Below are positions 1 to 10,810 of a DNA stretch of 64,000 bases, in pieces. Under the pieces are notes generated by a model. That model made no database searches. It saw only the letters and a list, made by a program, of their open reading frames with translations, and had not been told where the DNA came from. Every line of letters starts with the position of its first letter. Position 1 is the first letter of the stretch. The stretch covers positions 311,788-375,787 of the forward strand of contig NW_008805075.1 in the NCBI RefSeq assembly GCF_000004825.1, in the 5' to 3' direction. This DNA is from Heterostelium album PN500 (taxonomy: Eukaryota > Evosea > Eumycetozoa > Acytosteliales > Acytosteliaceae). Made by a program: the position numbers and the translations under genes.

Positions 1-3000
1 CACGAGTTGAAAGGTTTAAATTATTTCATGGAGCATTCGAATGGTTTGATCAAGTTCCCGCTGATGGCAATCATTGACTATGGTGGCTATCGTTTGTTGG
101 CCATATCGAACTTACCAATCACCAAGAAGTCGATTGTCTATGGATCGAACGACGGTGGTAAAACCATTCACAACAGTGATCCGGTTATCGAAAAGGAAAT
201 GGAGAGATTGGCTGGCATTATGAATATCAAAGGACACATGGTTGGACTCGTGACACCGACACTCATCTACGGACCGGGAGATATCGAAGTTCACAAGGGA
301 ACCGATGGCAATTACTATATGATTGATTTCGCTCGTGCATTCCCACCTGAATACCCACAGAGTATTCGCGATCGTATTGGACGTGAGATCTTCTACGCCA
401 TGTTGCGTCCAGAGTTTGTGGCGCGTTACGAAGTTCCACTGAGTCCAGACGCTTTCTCCGGTTGGCAAAACGGAAAGGATGAAGATCAATCCAATTTGGA
501 GGTAATGGAAGCCACTGTTAAGCTGCACCAAAAGGTTATTCCAGAGTGTGTAGAACTTCTTCATCGTGCTCTCCAAGACGAGTGTTCCAGTGAAATCGAC
601 ATGATGCTTCGTAGTCACTTGATGGGACAAGCAACCGACGGTTCCAACCAAACCGATTACACCAAGAAAATATTCATGTTGGTGCGAGTCATCAATTTTA
701 TTCATTCCTACGGTATCAATCTCCGTTATCTCGGACTGATCTGTCAGAAGACAACTCACCGTGGTTTGAGAAAGACACTGATGACCGAGATTGTTGCGCG
801 TGTCTGGAAGAAGATTATCAAGGATCGTTTGCGTGAGAAGATGGAAACTTCCAATCGTCCATCGGACGAACCTGCCCGTGTGCTCTCAGAGGTATTTGAG
901 ATTCTACAAAACAAAGTGATGAAGTCAAACTACAAGGATTTCTGGTCGCTAAACACCACCGGAACCTTTAAGTATGCTGCGATTCGTGCATTCCCCCACT
1001 GTTTCTCAGAGAGTGAATTTGCACCAACCTACGACTTGCGTCACTCGCTCGACAACAAACTTTTGGTAATCAGAATCATCCAGATGATGAATGTTCGTCT
1101 CAACCCAGAGGCATACCGTCAGTTCCTCGCCAACCCGAAATACGTCATTTCCAACCACGACATCGAGGATGTCGAGCCAATCGTCAAGTATCCAACGGTT
1201 GTCGATTTTGCAGCCGGTTCGCATTTGATCTATCAGGCCGAGAGCAAGATGCAATCGTCGCATTCCTCGGTGCTCGAAGTGTTCCGTTGGATGGAGATGG
1301 CTCAAAAGAAGATGCAATCGGCACTACGCTCCATGCCACTCTCTGCCAAGGTGACACTGCGTCAGGCATCCATTTTCATACTGAAATCGAACCTCACCAA
1401 CAGCATCAACGAATCGATTGCTCAGCTGCAAATCGCCACCAACCTCCTACGCCAAGCATCGAAATGTCCGATCAACCAAAACAATCCAGACATTCTCGCG
1501 CTCATCGGTGTCACCCTCCTCAAGATCGCATCGCACTACCTGTTCCACAACAACGATTTCGTCAAATTCAAAAAGTATCTCGACGAAGCACAACCTAAAC
1601 TCGAGCGATCACTGGAAATCAACAGTGATTCACTTGGTAATTACATTCGCCAGTTCATTCCATTCAACCAGATCACCACCACTCACGGAATGGACTACGA
1701 TGAGATCTCCAGTACTATTACCAGCACCAATTCCTCGCTTCTCTATCAGCTGATCACAATTATCTATCTCTTGAAATTCTCACCGCAAGACTCACGCTTG
1801 AAGACCTACCTCCCGTTGTCCATCGGTGATATCAAGAGCCTCTCACAACTCGAAATACCAATTGGTCTGAGAAAGGTTATCGATGATTCAATCATTGCAG
1901 AACTCTTGGAGAACCTTCCAAATCTGTTCCACCTCGAAGTCTCCAGTATGTCATTGACACCGAAGCTCTCACACATCATTGCCAATCTCAAGTATCTCAA
2001 GTCGATCGCTCTGTTCGACAGCAACATAAGCTCACACAACGCCATCGAGAATGACATTACCAACCTCAACCAATTCCTCTCTGCAATCCTCAGAGGTGCT
2101 CCAATGTTGACATCACTCACCATTGCCAATCGTTCGTTTGAAGATGCCGACTTTGCCGATATAGGACCGCTCATGGAGAATCTCACCAGCTTGACATTGT
2201 CACGTGGATACATCACCAACAAGACTTTGATAGCAATGGCGCCATACCTCACCAATCTAAACTCACTCGAACTCAGAGTGTCTGGACAAATCACAAACGA
2301 AGGAACCGTTCCTCTCATTCAGGCCTGTAAGAATCTCACCAAGTTGGCTATCTCCATCCGTCAGATCTCCGATGATACCGGTAACGCCATTGCTGCCAAC
2401 GCCGAGAAGCTAGAGTATCTATCACTGAGCGGATCGTCTGGAATCAGTGCCGGTGTCTTGGCCGAGATTGTCAAGAATGCACCTGCCATCAGAGTATTGG
2501 ACATCTCTGCTACCAATGCCAACTATACTGTTTTCGAAGCTTTGGAATCACACGGCGCCAAGAACCTGACTAAACTCTATTTGGAGCAGACCAATGTATC
2601 GACCGACGAGTTCAATCCCTTGCAATCGTTGACAATGATTGAACCATCCAATCTCAGAGTTCTCCATCTCTCCAGGTACATCGGAGAGTACTGTATCTTC
2701 TGGAAGCTTATGGACAAACTTCCAAAGCTCGAGCGTCTACGTCTGCCACAACACACCCACTTGCCAACTCTAATGAATGCCTACAAGGATCATGTTGAGA
2801 ACAACTTTGAACTACAGGAAATACCTCTCTCAGAGATCACTCACATCGATATGCTAATGGCAACAATCTCTGTCGGTTCACTCACACAGCTCTTGGAGAT
2901 GTGTCCACTACTCGAGTCACTCTCATTGTCAGCCGTCACCTTTGTCACCGAAGAATCGATTGTCATTCAAATGAACGACTCTATTCTTGCGGCGATCGGT

Positions 3001-3186
3001 CCAATGATGTCCAACCTCAAAGAGTTGAATCTTTCTAACCTCCCAATCGAGAAGAGAATGATTCCGTGTCTGGTATCACGTTGTATCCAACTAAGAAAAG
3101 TATATCTCTACGGATGCAAACCACTCAACGCTCAAGCAATCTACGACATTGGAAGAGAATTCCCACACATTAAATTCTTAGGATAA
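1..3186 (+). CDS. CLU-domain protein with C-terminal leucine-rich repeats, 5' end outside the window
   Basis: The frame is open from base 1, so the gene starts upstream; 1061 codons are visible. The first ~150 residues match the distal half of a CLU (clustered mitochondria) domain: YGSNDGGKTIH, then GPGDIEVHKGTDGNYYMIDFA, AFPPEYP and RPEFVARYEVPLSPDAF. A second CLU-type stretch, INFIHSYGINLRYLGLI, follows near residue 235. From about residue 600 to the end there are leucine-rich repeats of the LxxLxLxxxxI type, resembling the RNI/AMN1 class. Canonical CLU proteins bind mRNAs for mitochondrial proteins and end in TPR repeats; here the end is LRR, so mitochondrial function is inference. No intron is visible in this part. 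The domain calls are secure; the biological role is not. Confidence 0.85.
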   Translation, partial: HELKGLNYFMEHSNGLIKFPLMAIIDYGGYRLLAISNLPITKKSIVYGSNDGGKTIHNSDPVIEKEMERLAGIMNIKGHMVGLVTPTLIYGPGDIEVHKGTDGNYYMIDFARAFPPEYPQSIRDRIGREIFYAMLRPEFVARYEVPLSPDAFSGWQNGKDEDQSNLEVMEATVKLHQKVIPECVELLHRALQDECSSEIDMMLRSHLMGQATDGSNQTDYTKKIFMLVRVINFIHSYGINLRYLGLICQKTTHRGLRKTLMTEIVARVWKKIIKDRLREKMETSNRPSDEPARVLSEVFEILQNKVMKSNYKDFWSLNTTGTFKYAAIRAFPHCFSESEFAPTYDLRHSLDNKLLVIRIIQMMNVRLNPEAYRQFLANPKYVISNHDIEDVEPIVKYPTVVDFAAGSHLIYQAESKMQSSHSSVLEVFRWMEMAQKKMQSALRSMPLSAKVTLRQASIFILKSNLTNSINESIAQLQIATNLLRQASKCPINQNNPDILALIGVTLLKIASHYLFHNNDFVKFKKYLDEAQPKLERSLEINSDSLGNYIRQFIPFNQITTTHGMDYDEISSTITSTNSSLLYQLITIIYLLKFSPQDSRLKTYLPLSIGDIKSLSQLEIPIGLRKVIDDSIIAELLENLPNLFHLEVSSMSLTPKLSHIIANLKYLKSIALFDSNISSHNAIENDITNLNQFLSAILRGAPMLTSLTIANRSFEDADFADIGPLMENLTSLTLSRGYITNKTLIAMAPYLTNLNSLELRVSGQITNEGTVPLIQACKNLTKLAISIRQISDDTGNAIAANAEKLEYLSLSGSSGISAGVLAEIVKNAPAIRVLDISATNANYTVFEALESHGAKNLTKLYLEQTNVSTDEFNPLQSLTMIEPSNLRVLHLSRYIGEYCIFWKLMDKLPKLERLRLPQHTHLPTLMNAYKDHVENNFELQEIPLSEITHIDMLMATISVGSLTQLLEMCPLLESLSLSAVTFVTEESIVIQMNDSILAAIGPMMSNLKELNLSNLPIEKRMIPCLVSRCIQLRKVYLYGCKPLNAQAIYDIGREFPHIKFLG

Positions 3187-4663
3187 GCAATCATAGGTTC
3201 TGTTCTGTCTAATTCCGCTTTAGAAAAAAAACAACTATATAGCACATAAATAAAAATCAAACTACTTTTCAAAAAACCACCTGTGTTGGTTGAAAGAATT
3301 TAAAAAAAAAAAAAACGACAAAGACAACGACTAGTCGTCTTACTCTTTATATTAATTAAATGAAAATAGTTATGATCATTCTATGGAATTCTGATCAGTC
3401 ATTTTTATGCTTCAGAGTTGTTCTATCACACATAATTGATTCTATTGGGTTCGCATATTCTTGCAATTTTAGTAAAAAAAGTTTTCAAACAAAATATCAA
3501 TTTTTAGTTTTTATAAAAAAATCGATTTTATCTTGGATCTTTATGATGTCACGGAACATCAAGGAATATCATCTTAACTTCCTTTAGAATTTGATTATTT
3601 TAAGAACCAAAAATTGTAAAGATTTTTTACAAAAAAAAAGCAAAAGCTTTTGATTTTTCTGATAACATTTTCGCACAATATGAGTCAAAAAAAAATTGAG
3701 AAAAAACTATCATTGATTATTATGTAGGGCTTTTAGGTGCCACAAGCAAATCGGATTTTACAAAAATTAATAACAATAATTATCATACCTATTGTTAAAT
3801 GGTTATTTTTTGACTATCAACCTTCACCATTAGTCAGTTCAAATGATTAATCAAATCAATCATACCAAATAACAACCAACAACAAAAATAATAATAATAA
3901 TAATATTTTAAACATATATCGCTACACTTATCATGAATAACACATTTTTTGTAGAACCAATAATAATAGCAGTTGTATCTAATAATAATAATAATATCAA
4001 TAATTGTTGTAGTCACGAATAAATAAATATCGAAACATAATCATTACTCACGCCCAACACACAATCCAAAGGTGTCACACAAACTTCAAAACAAAAAAAA
4101 AAATTGTGCAGAGTGTCACATCTTAGAAACCATCAACGACATCCTTTGCTAAAAGTAAAAATAATTTGTAAAAACAAATAGAAAGTCAAAAGAAAACTTT
4201 TTTTTATCACACAAAATCCCAATTCTTTGCTCTTTTTTTTTTACCTAAAGAAAAAAAAAAAGAGTTAACATAATTTTTATCTCATCGATTATATTTATTA
4301 ATCATATTGTTAGTAAGTTCATTGTCGAAGAATAATTTTAGATTTTAGTGTTTTGTTTATACTGAATGATCATCAAATTAGTAGTTAGTATGTTAGTTAG
4401 AAGGAAGGAGGTGAAGTTTTGATTGCTTTTTTTTATTTTCACCAATTTTATTTTTAATAATAAAAAATTTTGGTTTTGTTTTATTATTTTCATTGGAATC
4501 CTGATTACTATTTACTATTTAAGAAATATGCACATTTGATTAATTAATATTTATTTATTTTTTATATATTTATTTATTTAAAAATTCAAGTTTATTTATT
4601 TATAAAATAAAATAAAGTTTTATTTTATTTGGGTAGACCAACACAACAACAACACGACAAATA
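3187..4663. other. Intergenic, AT-rich, no gene seen
   Basis: About 1.5 kb of AT-rich DNA with A and T runs and AAT trinucleotide repeats near 3888-3905 and 3980-3998. Short open frames here have no codon bias or recognisable motif. The T-rich stretch at about 4420-4640 just upstream of the next ATG is a likely promoter, by position only. Confidence 0.6.
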
Positions 4664-6494
4664 ATGTCTTTCCTGTCACGTTGGTACCAATCCAAGAAAA
4701 ATTATGATATATCTATGTATGCCGGTAGACGCCGATACCTCTTGGTGGTTCTGGCTGAAATTCAAATAGTTGTTGTTTGTGGAATTGTTTTTGGATGGTC
4801 GTCACTCCAAGAGGTTTTAATTAATCAAAATTACTTTAATAATCTTTGTCCGACAGATCATCCAGTAAGTTGATTATTCAAAATTTTGGTTCTTTCATTT
4901 TTAATTAGAAAATATTATTAACAATTTTTTTTCTTTTTCTCAAAACAGAAATGCAATCAACAAAGTTTAAGATTAAATTTAGTATATACCTTTGGTGCTT
5001 TTACTGCCACTGGATCAGCATTTTTTAGCGGGGCACTTTTTGACAGATATGGACCTGTAGTAACAAATTTAACATCATTAGTTATAATGATATGTGGATG
5101 CGTACTCTGGTATTTTGCATCCTGGATGAGTATGTTAGCATTGCATTTAAAATATTATCAATCAAAATTATTTCAAATTATTAATAATTGATTAAAAAAT
5201 AGATGAAAATATATATATAGTTGCTTTTTCTTTAATGGGAGTTGGTGGTCCGGCTTGCCAAGTTAGTTTAATGCATATAAAGTAAGTATTTTGTTTTTTA
5301 TAAATATAAAAATATAAAAGCTAATTTTAATAATAATTTAATTTATTTTATATTATTGTTAGTAATTTATTCCCAACTTACTATTCGTCGATATCTACAT
5401 CATTTTCAGGAATGTATGTAGCTTCCTCTTTTGTTTTTAAAATATTTCAAATTATCGCCACAAACTATGGTGTCCAAGTTTCAGAGTTGTTTTTGTACTA
5501 TATGGGACTGGTCATTATCATCATTCTACCTACTATTTTTTTGATGCACCACAAAGCATACCTGCCTATTGAAGAGTACAAAGCAAAGGTAAATCGAACC
5601 ATTATTGAGGATGAAGAGACTACAGATGAAGCCGCTGGCCTGTTAAATGACGATGAGAAGACTTCGATGGCCGTTAATCATGACCCCTATTTAGTTATGA
5701 AACACCGACCATTCATAAAGCAACTGTCTTCTTGGCATTTCTATATCCTTGTAATATTTATGAGTTTTAACTCATTACACAATGTTTACTACGTCGGAAT
5801 TGTTGATGATATTTTTAAAGATAGTAAGTAACAGTTATAATAATTAAAACTTTTAAAGATACTAATTATTATTATTACTATTATTTTTAGAACCACTCTA
5901 TGTAAATGCTTTTAATTATATTTGGAATGGTGGTGTATTATTTGTACCTATTTGTGGCTTTCTAATGATGAAATTCTCACTACCAAACAACGGATTCATT
6001 GTAAATACCATTGGAATCCTATTTGGTATATGCTCTTGTATTCCAGTGCCAGAGTTACAATTTGCCAGTTTTGTATTCCTTTCATTCCAAAATGTTTATA
6101 TCTGGGGATTCAAATTTGTTTATTTAGGAGAAGTGTAAATATCAAATATTATTATTTCTAATTCTTTTATTTACTTATATATTAATATAATTATTAAATA
6201 TTATTATTTAGATTTAGTTATGATAACTTTGGTAAACTATTAGGAATAGGTGCTATTTTAGTTGCTATTATTGGTATACTGGAATATCTGCTAGTGTATT
6301 TAACTCTAAATGTGCTGTCATTTTTCTATATCAATTTAATACTTACTATAATAAGAACAACAATGTATATACTGCCAATCATGATGACAAGATATGTCAG
6401 AAAACACCAAATGAAAGGTCATGCGCAATATCAAACTTTAAATATTCATCCTTCTGATCATATTACTTTTTCAGCCTCCTCCTCTACACAATAA
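4664..6494 (+). CDS. MFS transporter, SLC43/FMP42-like (copy 1 of a tandem pair)
   Basis: Multi-pass membrane carrier of the major facilitator superfamily, closest by eye to the SLC43 (LAT3/4 amino-acid carrier) and yeast FMP42 group; the substrate is not deducible. Exons read as 4664-4864, 4949-5129, 5203-5281, 5363-5823, 5891-6134 and 6212-6494, all with GT...AG borders and consistent phases, giving 482 residues. Seen: an N-terminal DISMYAGRRRYLLVV segment, an MFS motif-A-like FDRYGP loop, GVGGPACQVSLMHI, and a long acidic cytosolic loop in the middle. The next gene (7440-9743) is a clear paralogue along its length. This copy has an intron (5130-5202) that the paralogue lacks, and lacks the paralogue's last intron. 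Confidence 0.85.
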
Positions 6495-7439
6495 AATTTA
6501 TAATATTATTGTTTTATTATATTGTTTATTTTTATTTGATTGAGTGAGTTGTTTTTTGAAATTGCATGAATTCATTGACAAACTTTCTTGCTTGAAATTT
6601 GGCAACTGGTGATTGACTGATTAAAATATTTTTGCAACTTGAAATTGAAATTGAATTTGAACTAATTTGCAACAGGTTGGAAAAGAATCAAAGAAAACTG
6701 TTTACTAATGCAATATTATTTGCAAAATTAATTAAAAATAAATTCTATTAATATGAGACCTAGATCTGTTTTTGGGAAAAATAATCATCATCATTATTAT
6801 TATTATTTTACCCATTCCTAACAATTCCAAAAATCATAGTATTAATTGAAGAAAAATTGATGGTATCTACAAAAAGCATAACAATCTAAAAATAATTGAA
6901 TGATTATTGAGAATTGATTAAAAGATATTAAAATTTTGGAAGGTATGGAAGTGAGTTTTTGGTTGAAAAGAACAGACTCTGTGGTAATATCATTTTTGCA
7001 AAAGTAAAAGAACAATTCTTTTTGGGATCACACAAAAAAAAAGGGGGTGGGTGGTTTTGCAAAAATCAAAAAAATTTAATATGCAAAACGTTTTATTCCA
7101 TTCACAAATTGACACCCCACTCACCACTATCCAAATATATTATAAATCTATCTATCGATTTTAAAGATAATAACTCCAACTTATAAGAATAAGACAAGTA
7201 ATAATACAAATCAATTGTGACACTAAAACAAAAGATAGGATATATTTAATTGTTTTTATTATTATTAAATACATATATATATATATATATCTCTTGTTAT
7301 AAACATTTACATATTTGCATATTCTGCAGAATATCTAGCGAAAATAAGATAATTATAATATTTCTCTCTTTGATAGAAGAGAAGATAAGGAAAACAGGGT
7401 AGAGTCGTAATAATATTTCTAAAAAGCAACTATAGTACA
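6495..7439. other. Intergenic between the two MFS genes
   Basis: AT-rich, no gene recognised. It holds a TAT repeat near 6793-6807 and a (TA)n tract at about 7270-7290. The 75-codon open frame at 6959-7186 is Lys/Phe-rich and spans A/G runs, with no sign of being coding. The promoter of the second transporter must lie here. Confidence 0.6.
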
Positions 7440-9743
7440 ATGGTATCATTACTGCGGTCTATATGGAAAGACTATGATATATCGATATATTCAGGGCGGC
7501 GACGTTATTGGTTACTACTAATTGCAGAGGTTCAGATGTTTCTGATATCTGGTATAGTGTTTGGTTGGTCTCCTTTGGAACAGGAAATGGTTAAACAAGG
7601 CGCATTTAAATATCTATGTGAACCTGGTGAATCTGTAAGACAATATTGACTGATCGACTGTTCGATCATTGAAAATCAAATATTAATATCATATCATATT
7701 TAAATAGGAATGTAAAAGTCAAGAATTAAGATTGAATTTAGTATATACTTTAGGTGCATTCACTGCTACTGGATCTGCAGTTGGCAGTGGTGCTATATTT
7801 GACAAGTATGGACCGGTATGGACAAGTGCACTTTCGTTAGTCATTATGATTCTCGGTTGTATCTGTTGGTATATCACAGATTTAGTAAATGAAAACTTGT
7901 ATATATTGTCTTTTGCATTGTTGGGTATTGGTGGACCTGCTTGTCAAGTCAGTCTTATTCATATTTGGTAAATGTTGAACAAAATAACAAACAAATAACT
8001 TAATCATCATCTTCATCATCATCACATTATCATTGAAATACTTATAATTTATTGTTACTCTATACTAGTAACTTATTTCCAGCGTATGCCTCAACTATAT
8101 CGACTTCTTTCTCTGGAGTGTTTGTAGGATCATCGTTTGTTTTCAAAGTATTCAGTATCATTGCACAAAAGTATGGTGTGCCGATCAAGATTTTGTTTTT
8201 ATATTATATAGCGGTGTTGGTTGTGATGTTTATTCCTTCGATTCTGCTGATGCACACGAAAGCGTATCTGCCGCTGCACGAATTCAAAGAGAATCTTCTG
8301 GAGAGCTCAGAGGAGTCGAAGGAACCAAACAAGAAGAGTACCGACATCTATTCGCATCAGGACATCGAGAAGGTGCCGATTATCAACTCACCACCGATTG
8401 TCATTGAGAGTATCGATAGCAAGCAGGTGGAGGATCCCTATCAAACGATCAAGAAGAAGACGCTGATGGGTCAGCTCGTGAGTTGGCCTTTCGTTTGCAT
8501 CGTTCTCTACATGAGTATCAACTCGTTGCACATGGTCTACTACATCGGTATCGTCAACACACTCTTTGAAGACAACCCAGCGTACATTGACATCTTCAAC
8601 TACTCTTGGAACTGTGGAGTTGTTCTTGTGCCACTGGTGAGTGTCCTCATGCAAAAGTTCAATCTCTCATTCAACGCAATGTTTGTCAATCTTGCTGGAA
8701 TCATTTTCGGTATACTCTCGAGCATACCTGTGTTGGAGGTTCAATTTGCAACCTTCTTTTTCATATCGCTTCAGAATGTTTATATCTGGGGATTCTTTTT
8801 TATTTATTTATCTGAAGTGTAAGTAGATATTTAATAATAATAATCGATTATCTGAAGATCACATCATCATCATTTTCATACCAAAAAATCAATTTAACTA
8901 ACATAAAATTTTATTCTAAATATCTAAACTAACTATCTATTTATTTTTATCTAAATAATTATAATTATAATCTTGGAATGAATCTCTCGTCGCTTCTACT
9001 TTAATTCATAACTTATTATAATAATCTAACAACAACAACAACACTCACCAATCAATCTGATGATCACATATTTGTCCAAATTTGTTAATTTTCAAATTTG
9101 AATTTTCATTCCCTTGATTTTCGGAATCCGATGTGTGATGTTGGTGTGGTGATCTGTTTTTTACTTTATTTTATTTTTTTTTCACCACTTGCAGTTTTAG
9201 TTATGCAAATTATGGTAAACTAATGGGTATCAGCTCTGTAATAACTGCAGTTGTCGGTTTATTAGAGGTATGTACAAAAACGAAGATTTGTTAGTAAAAT
9301 ATCACTTTTTGGTTCCAGAGTACTCTGGGTTGTATTTGTTTTTTCTTTTTTGTTGATATCTATCCATCACGATTCCAATCTTGTATGGATTGTTGTCACA
9401 TTAATGATGCGGCAGTAACTACAACCCATCTCTACAACTTTAATGTCTTTTACCATACAAACTTTCTTCTAAATCATTAAATTCATATATTAACGATCAA
9501 ATGATTTGCTATGTCATCAACAAAACATTACTTTTTTTGACCATCTATTTTTAGTACCTCCTGACATATCTGACCTTGAATGTTTTCAAGTATTTCTGGA
9601 TCAACATTGTTTTGACCGTATTAAAGTTGTTGCTATTCTACCTTCCCTTTAGAATGTGGATTCAAACCCGGAGAGTCTCCAAAAACGGAATAAGTGCATC
9701 GACCAACTTCTCTCATAACTATAAGCCTGTTGCAAACCAATAG
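7440..9743 (+). CDS. MFS transporter, SLC43/FMP42-like (copy 2 of a tandem pair)
   Basis: Paralogue of the preceding gene with the same order of motifs: DISIYSGRRRYWLLL, FDKYGP, GIGGPACQVSLIHI, then NLFPAYASTISTSFSG. Exons read as 7440-7634, 7708-7967, 8069-8818, 9195-9267 and 9555-9743, total 488 residues. Exon 2 is continuous where copy 1 has an intron, and the tail is split by an extra intron at 9268-9554. Two introns (376 and 287 bases) are long for this kind of genome. The middle loop is charged (SSEESKEPNKKST). The coding part of exon 3 is visibly richer in G+C than copy 1. It is expected in a membrane as a small-solute carrier; amino acids are only a guess from the family. Confidence 0.85.
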
Positions 9744-10810
9744 ACAGATTCTGATTATCATTGCTATCAACAATTTTTTTCCTTTGCATCGCACCAACTA
9801 AAACAAAAAAACCAACTAATTAACGTGTTGATCCAGATCCGATCTCACTAAAAAAACAAAAATTGGGTGTTTTTTATAAATTTTTTTGCGAGCAACAATG
9901 CAATCACCAAACTCTTTAGTCATTTTGTTTATTCTGTGGGTTTTGAGTTTATTAATAATAAAGTTGTTGTTTTTTTTTAATTAGTTTTTTGAGTAATGTG
10001 TGACAAGAATATTTGCGGAAGACCATTCCCAGAAACAGTCGTTGCTGGTGTTGGTTGAAATTTATTTTGCAATTTATTTAGAGACAGTGCCTATTTAAAA
10101 AAAAAGTTAGTTTTTTTTTTTTTTTTTTAGCTTTCTACTCAAAAATTAACCGTTGTGGTAAATTTACTGCCTGATGAATTTTTGCAGGTAAAAATTAAAA
10201 AATTTGCAAAATATCCCCGGTTTTTGAAATGAAATTTTGACAACATTTATTCTGTTACCCCCTCCAATCCTATAAATTTGGTTTGGGTATGAACAATTTT
10301 TTCGACCCAAACTAAAGGATCATTTTTATGTGGTGGCTAAGCCCATCGCCTACACCACATTTCAGATTCAAACAAACAAACACATATTTTTGATAGATGG
10401 ATATTTATAAAAACCATTTTACTCAAATCACAATTTGATTAGGCTCAGGTACTTAAAATTAATTTTTAGAAAATTAAAAAAAAACAGATTAAATAATTTT
10501 AAAACACAAAATCAACAATAACAATAAATTTTTAATTAATAAAAATAAATTTGTAATCAGTTAATAGTGATCTTGTCTCGGACAACCAATAACATTTATT
10601 GTAATCATCAAAAAAAATATAAATATAAAATAACAAAACTTTTTTTTGTACAAAAAATTTTCAAAACTTATTTATTTTTAGAATTTTTAATATATATTAA
10701 AATATTTTTCTAAGATTTAGAGAATAATAATATTAATATAGAGTAACAACATATCAATCATTGTAAATAAATAAAATCTAAAGTAAAATAGAATCAGATA
10801 GTTTTCAAGA
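9744..10810. other. Intergenic, AT-rich, no gene seen
   Basis: About 1.07 kb with long T and A runs (for example near 10110-10130) and no frame with coding character. A mixed-composition stretch around 10240-10380 is not recognisable as any gene or element. Confidence 0.6.

Noticed and set aside
112-2318. Long open frames on the minus strand and in other frames inside the CLU-LRR gene
   Set aside because: They overlap a conserved coding frame and have no domain or initiation context; they arise from the codon pattern of the real gene.
8819-9554. Possible C/D box snoRNA in the long introns of MFS copy 2 (TGATGA at about 9058)
   Set aside because: No D box CTGA at a sensible distance and no terminal stem.
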